NCBI RefSeq assembly: GCF_030816725.1 | Contig: NZ_JAUSYG010000001.1 | Span: forward strand, 2,170,001-2,234,000 | Length of the DNA stretch: 64,000 bases | Source: Pseudarthrobacter defluvii | GTDB taxonomy: Bacteria > Actinomycetota > Actinomycetes > Actinomycetales > Micrococcaceae | Direction of reading: 5' to 3' | Shown: positions 46,927-55,834 of the stretch, piece by piece | How positions within the stretch are numbered: the stretch's first letter is position 1 | Layout: each line of letters begins with the position of its first letter | Translations under genes and position numbers: made by a program | Notes under the pieces: generated by a model | Databases searched by the model: none | What the model was told of the DNA's origin: nothing | The model's input: only the letters and a program-made list of their open reading frames with translations

Positions 46927-47996
46927 CGGGCCTCCCCATCGCCGAAGCTGAGGAGCACCTTGCCGGAGCTGGTGGAATCCTTGGCCACTTCGAAGGCGTG
47001 CAGGGCATCCGCCAGCGGGAACTGGTGGGTGATGACGGGCTCGATGTGCAGGGAGCCATCGGCGAGGGCGTTGATCACCTGGTCGATTTCGTCGTTGAAG
47101 CGGAAGGAGCCTTTGAGGTCCAGTTCGCGGGTGATGGCCAGGGAGATGGGCACCGGTTGCTTGCCGGTGGGCAGCAGTCCCACCATCACTACGGTGCCGC
47201 CGCGCACGGCGCCCTGGATGGCGGAGGCCAGCCCGTGGTGGTTGCCGGAGGATTCGATCACGACGTCGGCCTCGACGGCGGCGATGGCTTCAGTGTCGGC
47301 GGCGTTGATGACTTGGTCCGCGCCCACGGCCGTGGCGATTTCCAGCGGCTTGGGGTGGAGGTCGACGGCGGTGATCCGGGCAGCCCCTGCCCGCTTGAGG
47401 ACGGCGACGGCGAGGGCCCCGATGGGGCCGGAGCCGATGACCAGGGCGGTCTTTCCGCGGACGTCGCCGGCGCGGGAGACGGCGTGCCAGGCGACGGACG
47501 CAGGTTCGATTAGGGCGGCGGTGCGCAGGTCCATGCCCCCCGGAAGGGGCCGGAGCATCCGGACAGGCAGGTTTACGTACCGGCTGAAGGCGCCGTCGGT
47601 GTGGGGGTAGCGGGCGGCGCTGCCCAGGTAGGTGCACCCTGGCGAGAGGTTAGGCCGGTCGGCCGGGTAGCGCGCCGCGCCGGGGCCGGGTGTTGCGGGA
47701 TGGACGGCGACGGCGGTCCCGGCCTGGGGGCCTGCGCCGTTGGCTGCCGGGCGCACCACCACGCCGGAGATTTCATGGCCCAGGACCAGCGGGGCCTTGA
47801 GGATGGACTCCCCCGCGGCACCGTGCAGCCAGTAGTGCAGGTCGGAACCGCAGATGCCGCCGTACAGGACCTCCACTACTGCTTCGTCGGGCGCCGGCTG
47901 GGGCAGCGGGACCTCGTCGATGCGGAGGTCACCGGCGGCGTGCGCCACCAGCGCCGGGCCGGTGGCGGGCAATGCGACATCAAGGGGCGTTGCCAT
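46923..47996 (-). CDS. idnD: L-idonate 5-dehydrogenase-like zinc alcohol dehydrogenase
   Basis: 357 residues from ATG 47996, overlapping the upstream SDR stop by one base (TGATG). MDR fold: catalytic zinc region GGICGSDLHYW and GHEISGVVV; Rossmann motif VIGSGPIGALAVAV; substrate part DLRTAALIEPASVAWHAVSR. The structural-zinc lobe is altered (NLSPGCTYLGSAARYP), as in IdnD-like proteins. Oxidises L-idonate to 5-keto-D-gluconate, or a related sugar acid or polyol. Substrate assignment rests on the operon. Confidence 0.87.
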   Translation of the reverse strand: MATPLDVALPATGPALVAHAAGDLRIDEVPLPQPAPDEAVVEVLYGGICGSDLHYWLHGAAGESILKAPLVLGHEISGVVVRPAANGAGPQAGTAVAVHPATPGPGAARYPADRPNLSPGCTYLGSAARYPHTDGAFSRYVNLPVRMLRPLPGGMDLRTAALIEPASVAWHAVSRAGDVRGKTALVIGSGPIGALAVAVLKRAGAARITAVDLHPKPLEIATAVGADQVINAADTEAIAAVEADVVIESSGNHHGLASAIQGAVRGGTVVMVGLLPTGKQPVPISLAITRELDLKGSFRFNDEIDQVINALADGSLHIEPVITHQFPLADALHAFEVAKDSTSSGKVLLSFGDGEAR

Positions 47997-48766
47997 CAGA
48001 CCACCACCGTCATTCCGCCATCGATGAAGATGGTTTGTCCGTTCACGAAGTTGGAGCCGTCCGAGGCAAGCCACACCACAGGTCCGGCCAGGTCCTCCAC
48101 GGTGCCCCAGCGGTGGGCCGGCGTCCTGCCGAGGATCCAGGAATTGAACTCCTCGTCATCCACCAGGTTCTGGGTCATCTCGGTGTGGATGTAGCCCGGT
48201 GCAACGGCATTGATCTGCAGCCCCGACGCTGCCCATTCGGCGGTCATGGCACGGGTGAGGTTCCGCAGCCCACCCTTCGCGGCGATGTACGGGGCGATGG
48301 TGGGGCGGGCCAGGTCCGTCTGGACAGAGCAGATGTTGATGATCTTGCCCCGGCCCCGGCCGATCATGTGCCGGGCGGCCTCGCGGCCCACCAGGAACGC
48401 ACTGGTGAGGTCCGTGGAGAGGACGCGTTCCCAGTCCGCCACGTCCAGGTCGAGCATGGGGACGCGGTGCTGGATGCCTGCGTTATTGACCAGGATCTCC
48501 AGCGGACCCACGTTCTCCTCGATCCACTGGATGCTCCGCGCAGCGGCGTCGTCATTGGTCACGTCGAAGGCAACGCTGTGGATCCGGCCCGGGGGAAAAT
48601 CAGCCGCCATGGCCGCGGCGGCATCCTTCAGCCGCTCCTCGTTGACGCCGTTCAGCACCACTGTGGCACCGGCGTCTGCCAGCGCCTTGGCAAGGGCCGA
48701 ACCGATGCCCCTGCTCGAACCGGTGACCAGGGCTACGCGCCCGGTGAGATCAAACAACGCGCTCAT
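47996..48766 (-). CDS. idnO: SDR: 5-keto-gluconate reductase-like
   Basis: 256 residues from ATG 48766. Cofactor motif TGSSRGIG, NNAG in LEILVNNAGIQ, catalytic Ser in ICSVQ and YxxxK as YIAAKGG; C-terminal VNGQTIFIDGGMTVVV. This style (GIQHRVPMLD, NICSVQTDLARPTIAPY) is that of gluconate 5-dehydrogenase (IdnO). It would reduce 5-keto-D-gluconate to D-gluconate for the kinase. ATGA overlap with the upstream dehydrogenase and TGATG overlap with idnD show tight coupling. Confidence 0.9.
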   Translation of the reverse strand: MSALFDLTGRVALVTGSSRGIGSALAKALADAGATVVLNGVNEERLKDAAAAMAADFPPGRIHSVAFDVTNDDAAARSIQWIEENVGPLEILVNNAGIQHRVPMLDLDVADWERVLSTDLTSAFLVGREAARHMIGRGRGKIINICSVQTDLARPTIAPYIAAKGGLRNLTRAMTAEWAASGLQINAVAPGYIHTEMTQNLVDDEEFNSWILGRTPAHRWGTVEDLAGPVVWLASDGSNFVNGQTIFIDGGMTVVV

Positions 48767-49704
48767 GCAAAGGGGCCTTTCTGGACGAGGTTGGCGGGGA
48801 TGTGGCCGTCGGCCAGCGCCTGGAGCTGCCGTTTCAGCAGCTTGAGAATCCGGGGTTCGAAGGCCGAGGCGTTGCCGCCAACGTGCGGGGTGATGAGGGC
48901 ATTCTCCGCCGGCCACAGCGGGTGGCCGACGGGCAGCGGCTCGGGATCGACCACGTCGATGGCGCACTGCAGGCGGCCGGAGACTACTTCGCGGGTCAGG
49001 GCCTCGGTGCTGATGACGGCGCCGCGGCCCACGTTCACCACCAGGGCTCCGTCGGGCAGGGCGGCCAGGACGTCCCGGCCCACCAGGTGGTGGGTGTTGT
49101 CGTTCAGGGGCAGGACGGAGACCAGGATGTCGTGGTCTGCGGCGAGGGCCACCAGCTCATCCGGGCCGTGGACCTGCCCGTCAGAGTCGGTGCGTGCCGT
49201 GCTTCCCACCCGGGTGATGGTCACCTCGAATGGTTCCAGGCGGCGCGCCAGTTCCTTGCCGATCCCGCCGATGCCCAGTAGCAGGACCTTGCGGTCGGCC
49301 AGGGACTGGCGGCGCTGCGGCTTCCAGCTCTCAACCTGCTGGTCCTTGACGGCCTGGTCGATGCCGCGCAGCTTGGCGAGGATGAGGCCAACGGCCAGCT
49401 CCGCGGTGGCAGCAGCGTGGACGCCCGAGGCGTTTGCCACCGCGGCGCCCGGACCGGCAGCCTCGCAGACGCCGTCGTACCCCGTCGATTGCGTCTGCAC
49501 GAACTTAAGGTTCGGGACGGTGCCCAGGGAACCCAACACTGCCCCGGCATTTATATACGGCAGGATAACGCCGTCGATGCTGCCCAAGTCCTTCTCCGGG
49601 GCGTCCTTCATGTCCCAGACCACGCCGCGGAGGCTGCCGGGAAGCGGTGAGAGATCGGCCAGGAGCTGGGGTTCGGGGAAACTGACGGTGTGCACGTGCT
49701 GCAT
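48763..49704 (-). CDS. D-isomer-specific 2-hydroxyacid dehydrogenase
   Basis: 313 residues. NAD-binding GIGGIG in VLLLGIGGIGKELARRLE, catalytic Arg in VNVGRGAVIS, Glu in DVVDPEPLPVGH and His in ALITPHVGGN. Reduces a 2-keto sugar acid or oxidises a D-2-hydroxyacid; with gluconate-type enzymes beside it a 2-ketogluconate reductase role is plausible. Its ATG lies 3 bp from the edge of the right inverted-repeat copy, so its leader is the SDR intergenic tail. Confidence 0.9.
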   Translation of the reverse strand: MQHVHTVSFPEPQLLADLSPLPGSLRGVVWDMKDAPEKDLGSIDGVILPYINAGAVLGSLGTVPNLKFVQTQSTGYDGVCEAAGPGAAVANASGVHAAATAELAVGLILAKLRGIDQAVKDQQVESWKPQRRQSLADRKVLLLGIGGIGKELARRLEPFEVTITRVGSTARTDSDGQVHGPDELVALAADHDILVSVLPLNDNTHHLVGRDVLAALPDGALVVNVGRGAVISTEALTREVVSGRLQCAIDVVDPEPLPVGHPLWPAENALITPHVGGNASAFEPRILKLLKRQLQALADGHIPANLVQKGPFA

Positions 49705-49706
49705 CT

Positions 49707-50571
49707 GGTGGGGCCTGTCGGTTGGTGGTGGTTGGGGTGCGGGGGTCGGGTGTTTAGGTGGTGGGTTCGCGGCGGTCGAAGGTCAGGCCGCCGGGGACCT
49801 GGAACGTGGGCATGAGTTCAAGCATGCCAACATTGACGTGCCGTGGGGTTTCGATGGCGTAGTCGAGGGCGTTGACGATGTCATCGGTGGTGAGGGATTC
49901 GTAGCCTTCGTAGTAGGTTTGCCACGCTTCTTCCATGGCTTCGGGGCTGCCGCCGAGGTTGCGGCCGAAGATTTCGGTTTCGACCCGGCCGGGGCAGATT
50001 TCGGTGACGCGGATGCGTTTGCCCACGGTGTCGTTGCGGAGTTGGCGGGAGATCTGGTGCACGGCGGCTTTGGTGGCGTGGTAGACGGTGTGGCCGTAGA
50101 AGTTGTAGACGCCGGCGATCGAGCTGATGTTCACCACGTGGCCGAGGTCGCGTTCGACCATGCCGGGCAGGACCAGGCGGGTGAGTTGCAGCAGGCCGCG
50201 GAGGTTGACGTCCACGAGTTCGTCGATGTCCTGTTCGGTGGAGTCCAGGATGTTGCCGGGGCGGGAGACGCCGGCGCAGTTGACCAGGACGTCCACTTTC
50301 AGGCCGGTTACGACGTCGGTCAGGGCGGCGGTGTCGGTCAGGTCCAGCACGTGCGGGACTGCTCCGGTGCGGTCAGCCAGCTCGGCGAGGCGTTCTTCGT
50401 TGCGGGCCAGGGCGTGGACCGTGAGGCCGCGCTTGGTAAGCCGTTCGGCGATCGCGGCACCCATCCCCGTGGACGCTCCGGTGACAAGGGCGGTGGTGTA
50501 ATCGGAAAAAGGCATTGGTACTCCAAAATCGTGGAAATCGAATGGGCTCTCGCCTCCGACGCTGGGCCGGA
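49707..50571 (-). repeat. Long inverted repeat, right copy
   Basis: 865 bp, the inverted partner of 44878-45741, containing the intact SDR gene. One base longer (A5/T5 run at 50506-50510). Outside 50571 and 49707 the flanking sequences differ completely from those of the left copy. Confidence 0.95.
49754..50515 (-). CDS. SDR dehydrogenase, intact right copy
   Basis: 253 residues from ATG 50515 (MPFSDYTTALVTGASTGMG). Classical SDR: TGASTGMG cofactor loop, NCAG in VDVLVNCAGVS, catalytic Ser in NISSIAG and YxxxK as YHATK. The C-terminal part (EICPGRVETEIFGRN, VPGGLTFDRREPTT) resembles serine/3-hydroxy acid dehydrogenases of the YdfG group. First gene of the idonate/gluconate operon (49 bp before the hydroxyacid dehydrogenase). 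Substrate unassigned. Confidence 0.93.
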   Translation of the reverse strand: MPFSDYTTALVTGASTGMGAAIAERLTKRGLTVHALARNEERLAELADRTGAVPHVLDLTDTAALTDVVTGLKVDVLVNCAGVSRPGNILDSTEQDIDELVDVNLRGLLQLTRLVLPGMVERDLGHVVNISSIAGVYNFYGHTVYHATKAAVHQISRQLRNDTVGKRIRVTEICPGRVETEIFGRNLGGSPEAMEEAWQTYYEGYESLTTDDIVNALDYAIETPRHVNVGMLELMPTFQVPGGLTFDRREPTT

Positions 50572-50658
50572 ACAAAAACCTAAGGGTCGGTAGGGTCAGG
50601 CGTCAGGGAACGGTTCGTGGGCGCGGTCCTTGACGGTGGGAAAAGGCGTTCATGATGT

Positions 50659-51672
50659 TCAGGCTCCTGACGCCGGGGTGAGTTCATGCCAGCGCTCACC
50701 GGCGCCGATGCCGAGCAGTGCGAACACCGTTTGGACTGTGCTCCGGAGCCTGTCCAGTTCAAGGCAGGCCGCCCGGTACGTGGCCGTTGCTTCGGCCACG
50801 GATGTCTTTCGAAAAGTGACGGTGTGTCCGGGCCTGGCTTGCGCCAGGAGGTCCAGGGAGCGGCTGGTTACCACGCCAAGGACCGGGTAGCCGGCTGTGA
50901 CGCCCCGTCCCCGGTGCAGGACCAGCAGCTCCTCCCGGGACGGGACCTCGATGGCGCCCACAGGAACACCGCGGGACAGCACTTCGGACGTGAGCTGGCG
51001 CTCAGGCAGGGCGCCGCCGAGCCTGAGCCCGATGTGGTTGCTGCGGGGGCTGACGGTGTACTTCGTGGTGAACAGCAGGTTCGCCGTGTCCCCGAATTCC
51101 GCCACATCAGGTCCATCGGTAACGTCGATGACCGGGTGGGAGGTGAAGTCTGGTTTGGTAAGGCCCAGCCGGAACAGCGGCAGGCCGAAGTGTGGCTGGG
51201 TGATGGGGGCCGTCGTCTTGCGCGTTTCAAGGCGGAAGCCTTCCACAAGCTTCAGCCCGAAACCCACTACTGTGTCCGGGGCGCAGCTGCCGAGAAGGCT
51301 GGGAACGGTGAAGGATCCGTGGACTGCGATGTAGGCGCGCAGCCCGGTCCGGATTCCCCGCACCGCTACAACTTCTCCTGCGCGGACAGATACCGGTTCC
51401 CACTGTGGGCACGCGCGCCCGCCCACGGTGAGGTCCAGGGGCGCACCGGTGACCGCGATCAGCAGGTCGGTGGTGGCGCGCATCCGGAAGTCCAGCGCCG
51501 TGAGTTCCAGCAGCGGCTCGTTGTCCTCGTTGCCGGCCAGGATGTTTGCGGCCTTGGCGGAGAACTGGTCCAGGGCGCCGTTGACGGGGAGCCCGTAGGC
51601 GGGCCCCTTGGTCCTGCCGAGGTCGGTGACGACGGAGTGGCCGGGCTGCAGGATGGTCAGTGATCCTGTCAT
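50659..51672 (-). CDS. pxpC: 5-oxoprolinase subunit C
   Basis: 337 residues, biotin-dependent carboxyltransferase-like (KipA/AHS2) domain: LQPGHSVVTDLGRTKGPAYG, GALDQFSAKAANILAGNEDN, GVTAGYPVLGVVTSRSLDLL. With PxpA and PxpB it forms the ATP-dependent prokaryotic 5-oxoprolinase that converts L-pyroglutamate to L-glutamate. Start overlaps the pxpB stop in ATGA. Confidence 0.95.
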   Translation of the reverse strand: MTGSLTILQPGHSVVTDLGRTKGPAYGLPVNGALDQFSAKAANILAGNEDNEPLLELTALDFRMRATTDLLIAVTGAPLDLTVGGRACPQWEPVSVRAGEVVAVRGIRTGLRAYIAVHGSFTVPSLLGSCAPDTVVGFGLKLVEGFRLETRKTTAPITQPHFGLPLFRLGLTKPDFTSHPVIDVTDGPDVAEFGDTANLLFTTKYTVSPRSNHIGLRLGGALPERQLTSEVLSRGVPVGAIEVPSREELLVLHRGRGVTAGYPVLGVVTSRSLDLLAQARPGHTVTFRKTSVAEATATYRAACLELDRLRSTVQTVFALLGIGAGERWHELTPASGA

Positions 51673-52400
51673 GGCCGTGCCTCCAGGAACTTCCCTGCGA
51701 AGTTTTCAAAGTCCTCGGCCGGGATCTGGTAGAAGCGGAGCTCGTCGCCGGGAACGTAGGGCACCAACGGTTGGCGGGACACGTCCAGGACAGACAGGGG
51801 CGTCTGGCCGAGGACGCACCATCCGCCGGGCGCTGTGGCCGGTGCAATGACTGCCTGGCGTCCGGCAACGGACACGGCGCCGGCGGGAACGGACAGGCGG
51901 GGGTCCTTAAGCCGGGGCACCGGGACGGGGAAGTCCGGGCCGTCCATCATGGGTGAGCCGGCGGGCGCACCGAGGCAGCGGATGACGTAGGTCTTTGCGG
52001 TATGGCGGGCGATGACCTCTTTAACGTCCAGGCCCTGGTGTTCTGCCACGCGTTCCAGGTCGGGCCCGTAGGCGCCGCCGTACACCACGGGAACTTCGAA
52101 CCGGCGGGGCTTCCGCGCGGCGGTTCCGGTTAATTCCAGCTGGCGCATACCCAGGAGGACGAACGCCCTGACCTGCCGCGCCGAGGTGAGGTAGGGGTCG
52201 AATTCGACGAGGACGGAATCGTAGGTGGGAACTGCACCGTGAATGCCCTCGATGCCGGCGGTCGCCAGCCAGTCCGCGAGGGAGTGTACGGTGGCCCAGT
52301 TCGCTTCCGCGTCGCCGGATTGGGCCACCACGCGAAGGGCGCCGTCACCGGACTCGTGGATGTCCAGTGTTGGCCGGACGGTTATTGCTGCGGCAGTCAT
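51669..52400 (-). CDS. pxpB: 5-oxoprolinase subunit B
   Basis: 243 residues, KipI/AHS1 domain: GDGALRVVAQSGD, VPTYDSVLVEFDPYLTSARQ, PVVYGGAYGPDLERVAEHQG, APGGWCVLGQTPLSV. Partner of PxpC in the phosphorylating half of 5-oxoprolinase. The first about 20 residues precede the family core. ATGA overlaps at both ends mean the three subunits are translated from one message in the order A-B-C. Confidence 0.95.
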   Translation of the reverse strand: MTAAAITVRPTLDIHESGDGALRVVAQSGDAEANWATVHSLADWLATAGIEGIHGAVPTYDSVLVEFDPYLTSARQVRAFVLLGMRQLELTGTAARKPRRFEVPVVYGGAYGPDLERVAEHQGLDVKEVIARHTAKTYVIRCLGAPAGSPMMDGPDFPVPVPRLKDPRLSVPAGAVSVAGRQAVIAPATAPGGWCVLGQTPLSVLDVSRQPLVPYVPGDELRFYQIPAEDFENFAGKFLEARP

Positions 52401-53188
52401 GGTAAGGAGATCTTCTGCTTGGCGGCGATGACCTCAGCGACCGGGGCGATGGTGACGCCTGCGGCGATAAGTTCCTTGCGGATCAGGCGGGCCAGTTCGA
52501 CGGCGCCCGGGTTGTCCCCGTGCAGCAGCACGGTGTCTGCCTGGATGGCGATATCGCTGCCGGAGGCGGTTTCAATCAGGCCTTCGCGGACCATCCGGAC
52601 GGTCCGTTCGACGATGACGGCGGGGTCATGGATGACGGCGCCGGGCCGGCTGCGCGGCACCAGGGTGCCGTCCTCCTGGTAGGCGCGGTCGGCAATGCCG
52701 ACGATGGCAACCGGAAGTCCGCGCTCAGCCGCTGCGTTTGCCAGTTCTCCGTCCTGCGCCACGATGATCAAGCCGGGGTCTACCCGCACCGCCGCGTCCG
52801 CCACGGCTTGGGCGTAGTCCGCCCTGGTGGCAACGAGGTTTCCCAGCCGGCCATGCGGTGCCACATGGGAGACGGACGAGCCGTGGTAGGCGGCGAACGC
52901 GGTCAGTGCTCCGAGCTGGTAGATGACATCGTTGCGGACTTCGCCGGCAGTGAGGTCCATGGTCCGGCGGCCGAAGCCGCGCAGGTCAGGGAAGCTGGGG
53001 TGCGCGCCGATGCCCACACCCTTGCGGACGCATTCGGCAACCGTAGCGTTCATGATGTCCGGATCGCCCGCGTGGAAGCCGCAGGCGATGTTGGCGCTGG
53101 ACACGATATCCAGGAGCGCTTTGTCGTCACCCATCGAGTAGGCACCAAAGCCTTCACCAAGATCCGCGACGAGATCGACTGTGGGCAT
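52397..53188 (-). CDS. pxpA: 5-oxoprolinase subunit A (LamB/YcsF family)
   Basis: 263 residues from ATG 53188 after GAGGAAGG. LamB/YcsF signature: DLVADLGEGFGAYSMGDDKA, SSANIACGFHAGDPDIM, GIGAHPSFPDLRGFGRR, then VAPHGRLGN in place of the usual KPHGALYN-type block, a notable substitution. C-terminal DTVLLHGDNPGAVELARLIR. It opens the lactam ring after activation by PxpBC. First gene of the operon, divergent from the LysR gene. Confidence 0.94.
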   Translation of the reverse strand: MPTVDLVADLGEGFGAYSMGDDKALLDIVSSANIACGFHAGDPDIMNATVAECVRKGVGIGAHPSFPDLRGFGRRTMDLTAGEVRNDVIYQLGALTAFAAYHGSSVSHVAPHGRLGNLVATRADYAQAVADAAVRVDPGLIIVAQDGELANAAAERGLPVAIVGIADRAYQEDGTLVPRSRPGAVIHDPAVIVERTVRMVREGLIETASGSDIAIQADTVLLHGDNPGAVELARLIRKELIAAGVTIAPVAEVIAAKQKISLP

Positions 53189-53576
53189 TTTCGGGCCTTC
53201 CTCTGTTGGGTGTTCGGCGGGACATAAATGAGTGTGGCATCGGGATTCGCGCCACACAAAGACGTAATTCGTGTCACGGGATAGGGGGCCGTTATGACCT
53301 CTGCCGGCGTAGCGGGCAGAATTACTCAGGGCTTCATTCCGTAATCTGAAAATCCAGCGGCCAGTTGATTCTCTCCGGGTATATGCAAAACAGCTATTCC
53401 GTCATCGGAAACAGTTATGCCTGGGCCTGGGATAGAATGTCCTGGTCACTGAAAAGTCATCTGCAATTAATCTATGCCCGGGACTCGGATCACACAAAGA
53501 CGTAATGCCTGTCCCGCCATAGCACCACCATATGACCCCCACATGCTGTGCCGTCCCCGCTGGAAAGAGGAGCGCT
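53189..53576. promoter_or_regulatory. Divergent pxp/LysR control region with 16-bp direct repeats
   Basis: About 390 bp. CACACAAAGACGTAAT occurs exactly at 53253-53268 and 53491-53506, 238 bp apart. Similarity extends downstream of both (TGTC, then an ATAG a few bases on). One copy sits just before pxpA, the other 70 bp before the LysR start, so they are good candidates for the regulator's binding sites. The middle is AT-richer than its surroundings. Confidence 0.65.
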
Positions 53577-54512
53577 ATGGACACCCGGAAACTGGCGTAT
53601 TTCGTCCAGATCGTCGATTCAGGAAGCATCACCAAAGCCGCTGCCGCCCTCCACGTGGCACAGCCGGCCCTGAGCCAGCAGGTGTCCGCCCTGGAGACCG
53701 ACCTGAAGCAGAGGCTCCTCATCCGCAGCAAGCAGGGCGTGGAGCCCACGGCTGCCGGCCATACCCTGTACCGGCATGCACAGACCATCCTGCGACTGGT
53801 GGAGCAGGCAAGGATCGACGTTGCGGCCTCCGGCGCAGCCCCCTCGGGCCGCGTCTCCATCGCCATCGCCCCGTACAGCATGGCGTCCAGCCTGACCCCT
53901 CGGATCATCAGCGAGGTGGGACGGCGCTACCCGGACATCGTCCTCCATGTCACGGAAATCTACGGCGGCGTCCTCAGCGAAGCCATCAAGAACGGCCGCC
54001 TGGACATGGCGCTCATCTACGAGCCTGGTCCCATCCGCGGGGTGCAGTTCACCACCCTGATCGTGGAGGACCTGTACCTGATCGTGAATGCCCATCGGGA
54101 ACTGCCGGTAGCGGCGGACGCTGAATCCATCACCCTTGGGGAGGTGGCAACTCTGGGCCTTTTTCTGCCGGAACAGAACCACACGCTGCGGCAGGTGGTG
54201 CAGGCAGGCATCGAAAACAAGGGCATGAAACTGAAGCTGGTAGGTGAAGTGGAATCGGTTCCCTCCCTCACCCGGCTGCTGCGCACGGACCTCGGGGCAA
54301 CCATCCTGCCAAAGTCGGCCGCGGATGCCCTGTTCCACGAGGAGGACTTCCGTGTCCTGCGGATTACCGACCCCGCACTTCAATGCAAGATCGCGCTGTG
54401 CACCCCCGACCATGAGCCCCTGTCCGAAGCCGGATCTGCGGTCCTGCTGGTACTAAAGGAAATGCTCCAGGAAATGCTGCGCAACAAGTATCCGACGCTG
54501 CCCGCCAAATGA
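53577..54512 (+). CDS. LysR-family transcriptional regulator
   Basis: 311 residues from ATG 53577, chosen for AGAGGAG at 5 nt. N-terminal winged HTH (KLAYFVQIVDSGSITKAAAA, HVAQPALSQQVSALETDLKQ) and a type-2 periplasmic-binding-like effector domain (GRVSIAIAPYSMASSLTPRI, LGATILPKSAADALF). Resembles the Nac/CysB-like nitrogen-type group. Divergent from pxpABC, so it probably activates that operon in response to pyroglutamate or a related signal. Confidence 0.93.
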   Translation: MDTRKLAYFVQIVDSGSITKAAAALHVAQPALSQQVSALETDLKQRLLIRSKQGVEPTAAGHTLYRHAQTILRLVEQARIDVAASGAAPSGRVSIAIAPYSMASSLTPRIISEVGRRYPDIVLHVTEIYGGVLSEAIKNGRLDMALIYEPGPIRGVQFTTLIVEDLYLIVNAHRELPVAADAESITLGEVATLGLFLPEQNHTLRQVVQAGIENKGMKLKLVGEVESVPSLTRLLRTDLGATILPKSAADALFHEEDFRVLRITDPALQCKIALCTPDHEPLSEAGSAVLLVLKEMLQEMLRNKYPTLPAK

Positions 54513-54654
54513 CCGGACTGCATCATAAGGGCCGCTTATCAGGGCACCTTTGTTTTGTCTTATTCAGGGCCCCGCTGTAGTTCTAGGATAAAAGCCATAA
54601 AGGGACGCTGAAACGGCGTATTACCTCGGCAATAAAAAACCCCCGGAGCCCACC

Positions 54655-54897
54655 ATGAAAAAGATCACCAGCCTGCAATACCGGAAAACGGCAGAAAGAA
54701 GAATCCAACTCAAAGCAAGCACCGGTTCGCACTGCCCCACCAACGGCTTCTGGCGGCCGGAGGACGGCCCCTCCACGGAGCCGGTGTTCGTGTTCGAGGG
54801 AAGCATGATGCCGCCGGGCAAGAGCGGCTCCACCATGTGGTACCTGGACGACTCCCAGGTGGGTCCGCCCGCCTACCTCCTGCCCGGCATGAACTAA
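54655..54897 (+). CDS. Small conserved-looking protein, hypothetical
   Basis: 80 residues from ATG 54655. KKITSLQYRKTAERRIQLKA is basic; the rest (GSHCPTNGFWRPEDGPSTEP, VFVFEGSMMPPGKSGSTMWY) looks like a small beta fold similar to short YjzC-like proteins. Upstream CCCCCGGAG matches a weak ribosome-binding site. Followed by a strong hairpin, so it is a monocistronic gene. Confidence 0.72.
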   Translation: MKKITSLQYRKTAERRIQLKASTGSHCPTNGFWRPEDGPSTEPVFVFEGSMMPPGKSGSTMWYLDDSQVGPPAYLLPGMN

Positions 54898-54930
54898 GCC
54901 GCTACCGGCGGTAGAGAGCAGCAAGAGGCA

Positions 54931-54961
54931 AGGCCCGGAGTTCCGAAAGGAACCCGGGCCT
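54931..54961 (+). terminator. Hairpin terminator
   Basis: AGGCCCGGAGTTCC / GAAA / GGAACCCGGGCCT with one bulged A, followed by CTTGGCTT. Confidence 0.8.
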
Positions 54962-55102
54962 CTTGGCTTAACCTCATCGATTGCTCCCCACCGGCCCCCT
55001 CTCCTCGCAAGCTCGGCCAGGGAACCCTGCCGGCGTGGGCCCAACTTCCGTTATGAGGGGTCAAAACGACGTTTACTCAGCAACCGATGGGGCTGATGCG
55101 GC

Positions 55103-55798
55103 TTACAGGGCCGGCTCGAGCTCGGCATCCTCGACCAGCAGGCCCTTGGCCTTCAGCACATCGGTGAGCTTGCACAGTTCAATGGTGGTGCCGCCGTCTT
55201 TGTAGCGGCGGATGAGGTCGTCCTCAGCGTCCACGCGTGCCTGGGACAGCTTGATGACTTCCTCGATTTCGTCCTTGCGGACCACTACCACGCCGTCGGC
55301 GTCACCCAGCAGGACGTCGCCTGGGTAGACGATTTCGTCGTCGAACACCAGCGGGTGGTTGATGGGGCCAATGGTTTCCTTGACGGTCCCCTTGATGCAA
55401 ACGCTGCCCGAAAACACCGGAAGTCCGAGTTCAATCAGGTCCTTGGTGTCGCGGACGCCGGAGTCGGTGACCATGCCGGCCAGCCCTTTCGCCTTCATGG
55501 CGTTGCCCAGCACGTCGCCGAACGTTCCGGCTTCTGCATACTCACCGGCGGAGACCAGGACAACGTCGCCCTTCTGTGCGTAGTGGATGGCCACCTGGAG
55601 CATGAGGTTGTCCCGCGGTGCACAGACAACGGTTACGGCGGGGCCGCAGAAGGACATGCTTCGGTCGATCGGCTTGATTTTCGAGCTCAAGGCTCCCTTG
55701 CGTCCCTGCGCCTCGTGCACAGTGGCGGAGGAGAACTTCGAGAGTCGCGCGATGGCGTCTTCCGAGGGCCGGTCGAACTTCGTTTTAACGTGGATCAT
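55103..55798 (-). CDS. RraA-like 4-hydroxy-4-methyl-2-oxoglutarate / CHA aldolase
   Basis: 231 residues. Class II pyruvate aldolase fold of the HMG/CHA aldolase group: FSSATVHEAQGRKGALSSKI, PAVTVVCAPRDNLMLQVAIH, GMVTDSGVRDTKDLIELGLP (the conserved Arg and Asp of the active site are in VRDTKD), GDVLLGDADGVVVV. It would split a 4-hydroxy-4-substituted 2-oxoglutarate into pyruvate and an oxoacid, with a divalent metal. 36 bp downstream of the aminotransferase gene, in one operon, so its substrate is probably made by transamination. Confidence 0.88.
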   Translation of the reverse strand: MIHVKTKFDRPSEDAIARLSKFSSATVHEAQGRKGALSSKIKPIDRSMSFCGPAVTVVCAPRDNLMLQVAIHYAQKGDVVLVSAGEYAEAGTFGDVLGNAMKAKGLAGMVTDSGVRDTKDLIELGLPVFSGSVCIKGTVKETIGPINHPLVFDDEIVYPGDVLLGDADGVVVVRKDEIEEVIKLSQARVDAEDDLIRRYKDGGTTIELCKLTDVLKAKGLLVEDAELEPAL

Positions 55799-55834
55799 GG
55801 AATGTCTCCTTTGAGTGGAAAAGTTGGTGTGGGA

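Noticed and set aside
47972..50593. A plus-strand open frame of 873 codons
   Set aside because: It is antisense to four recognisable enzymes with motifs and overlapping starts; high GC content makes long shadow frames.
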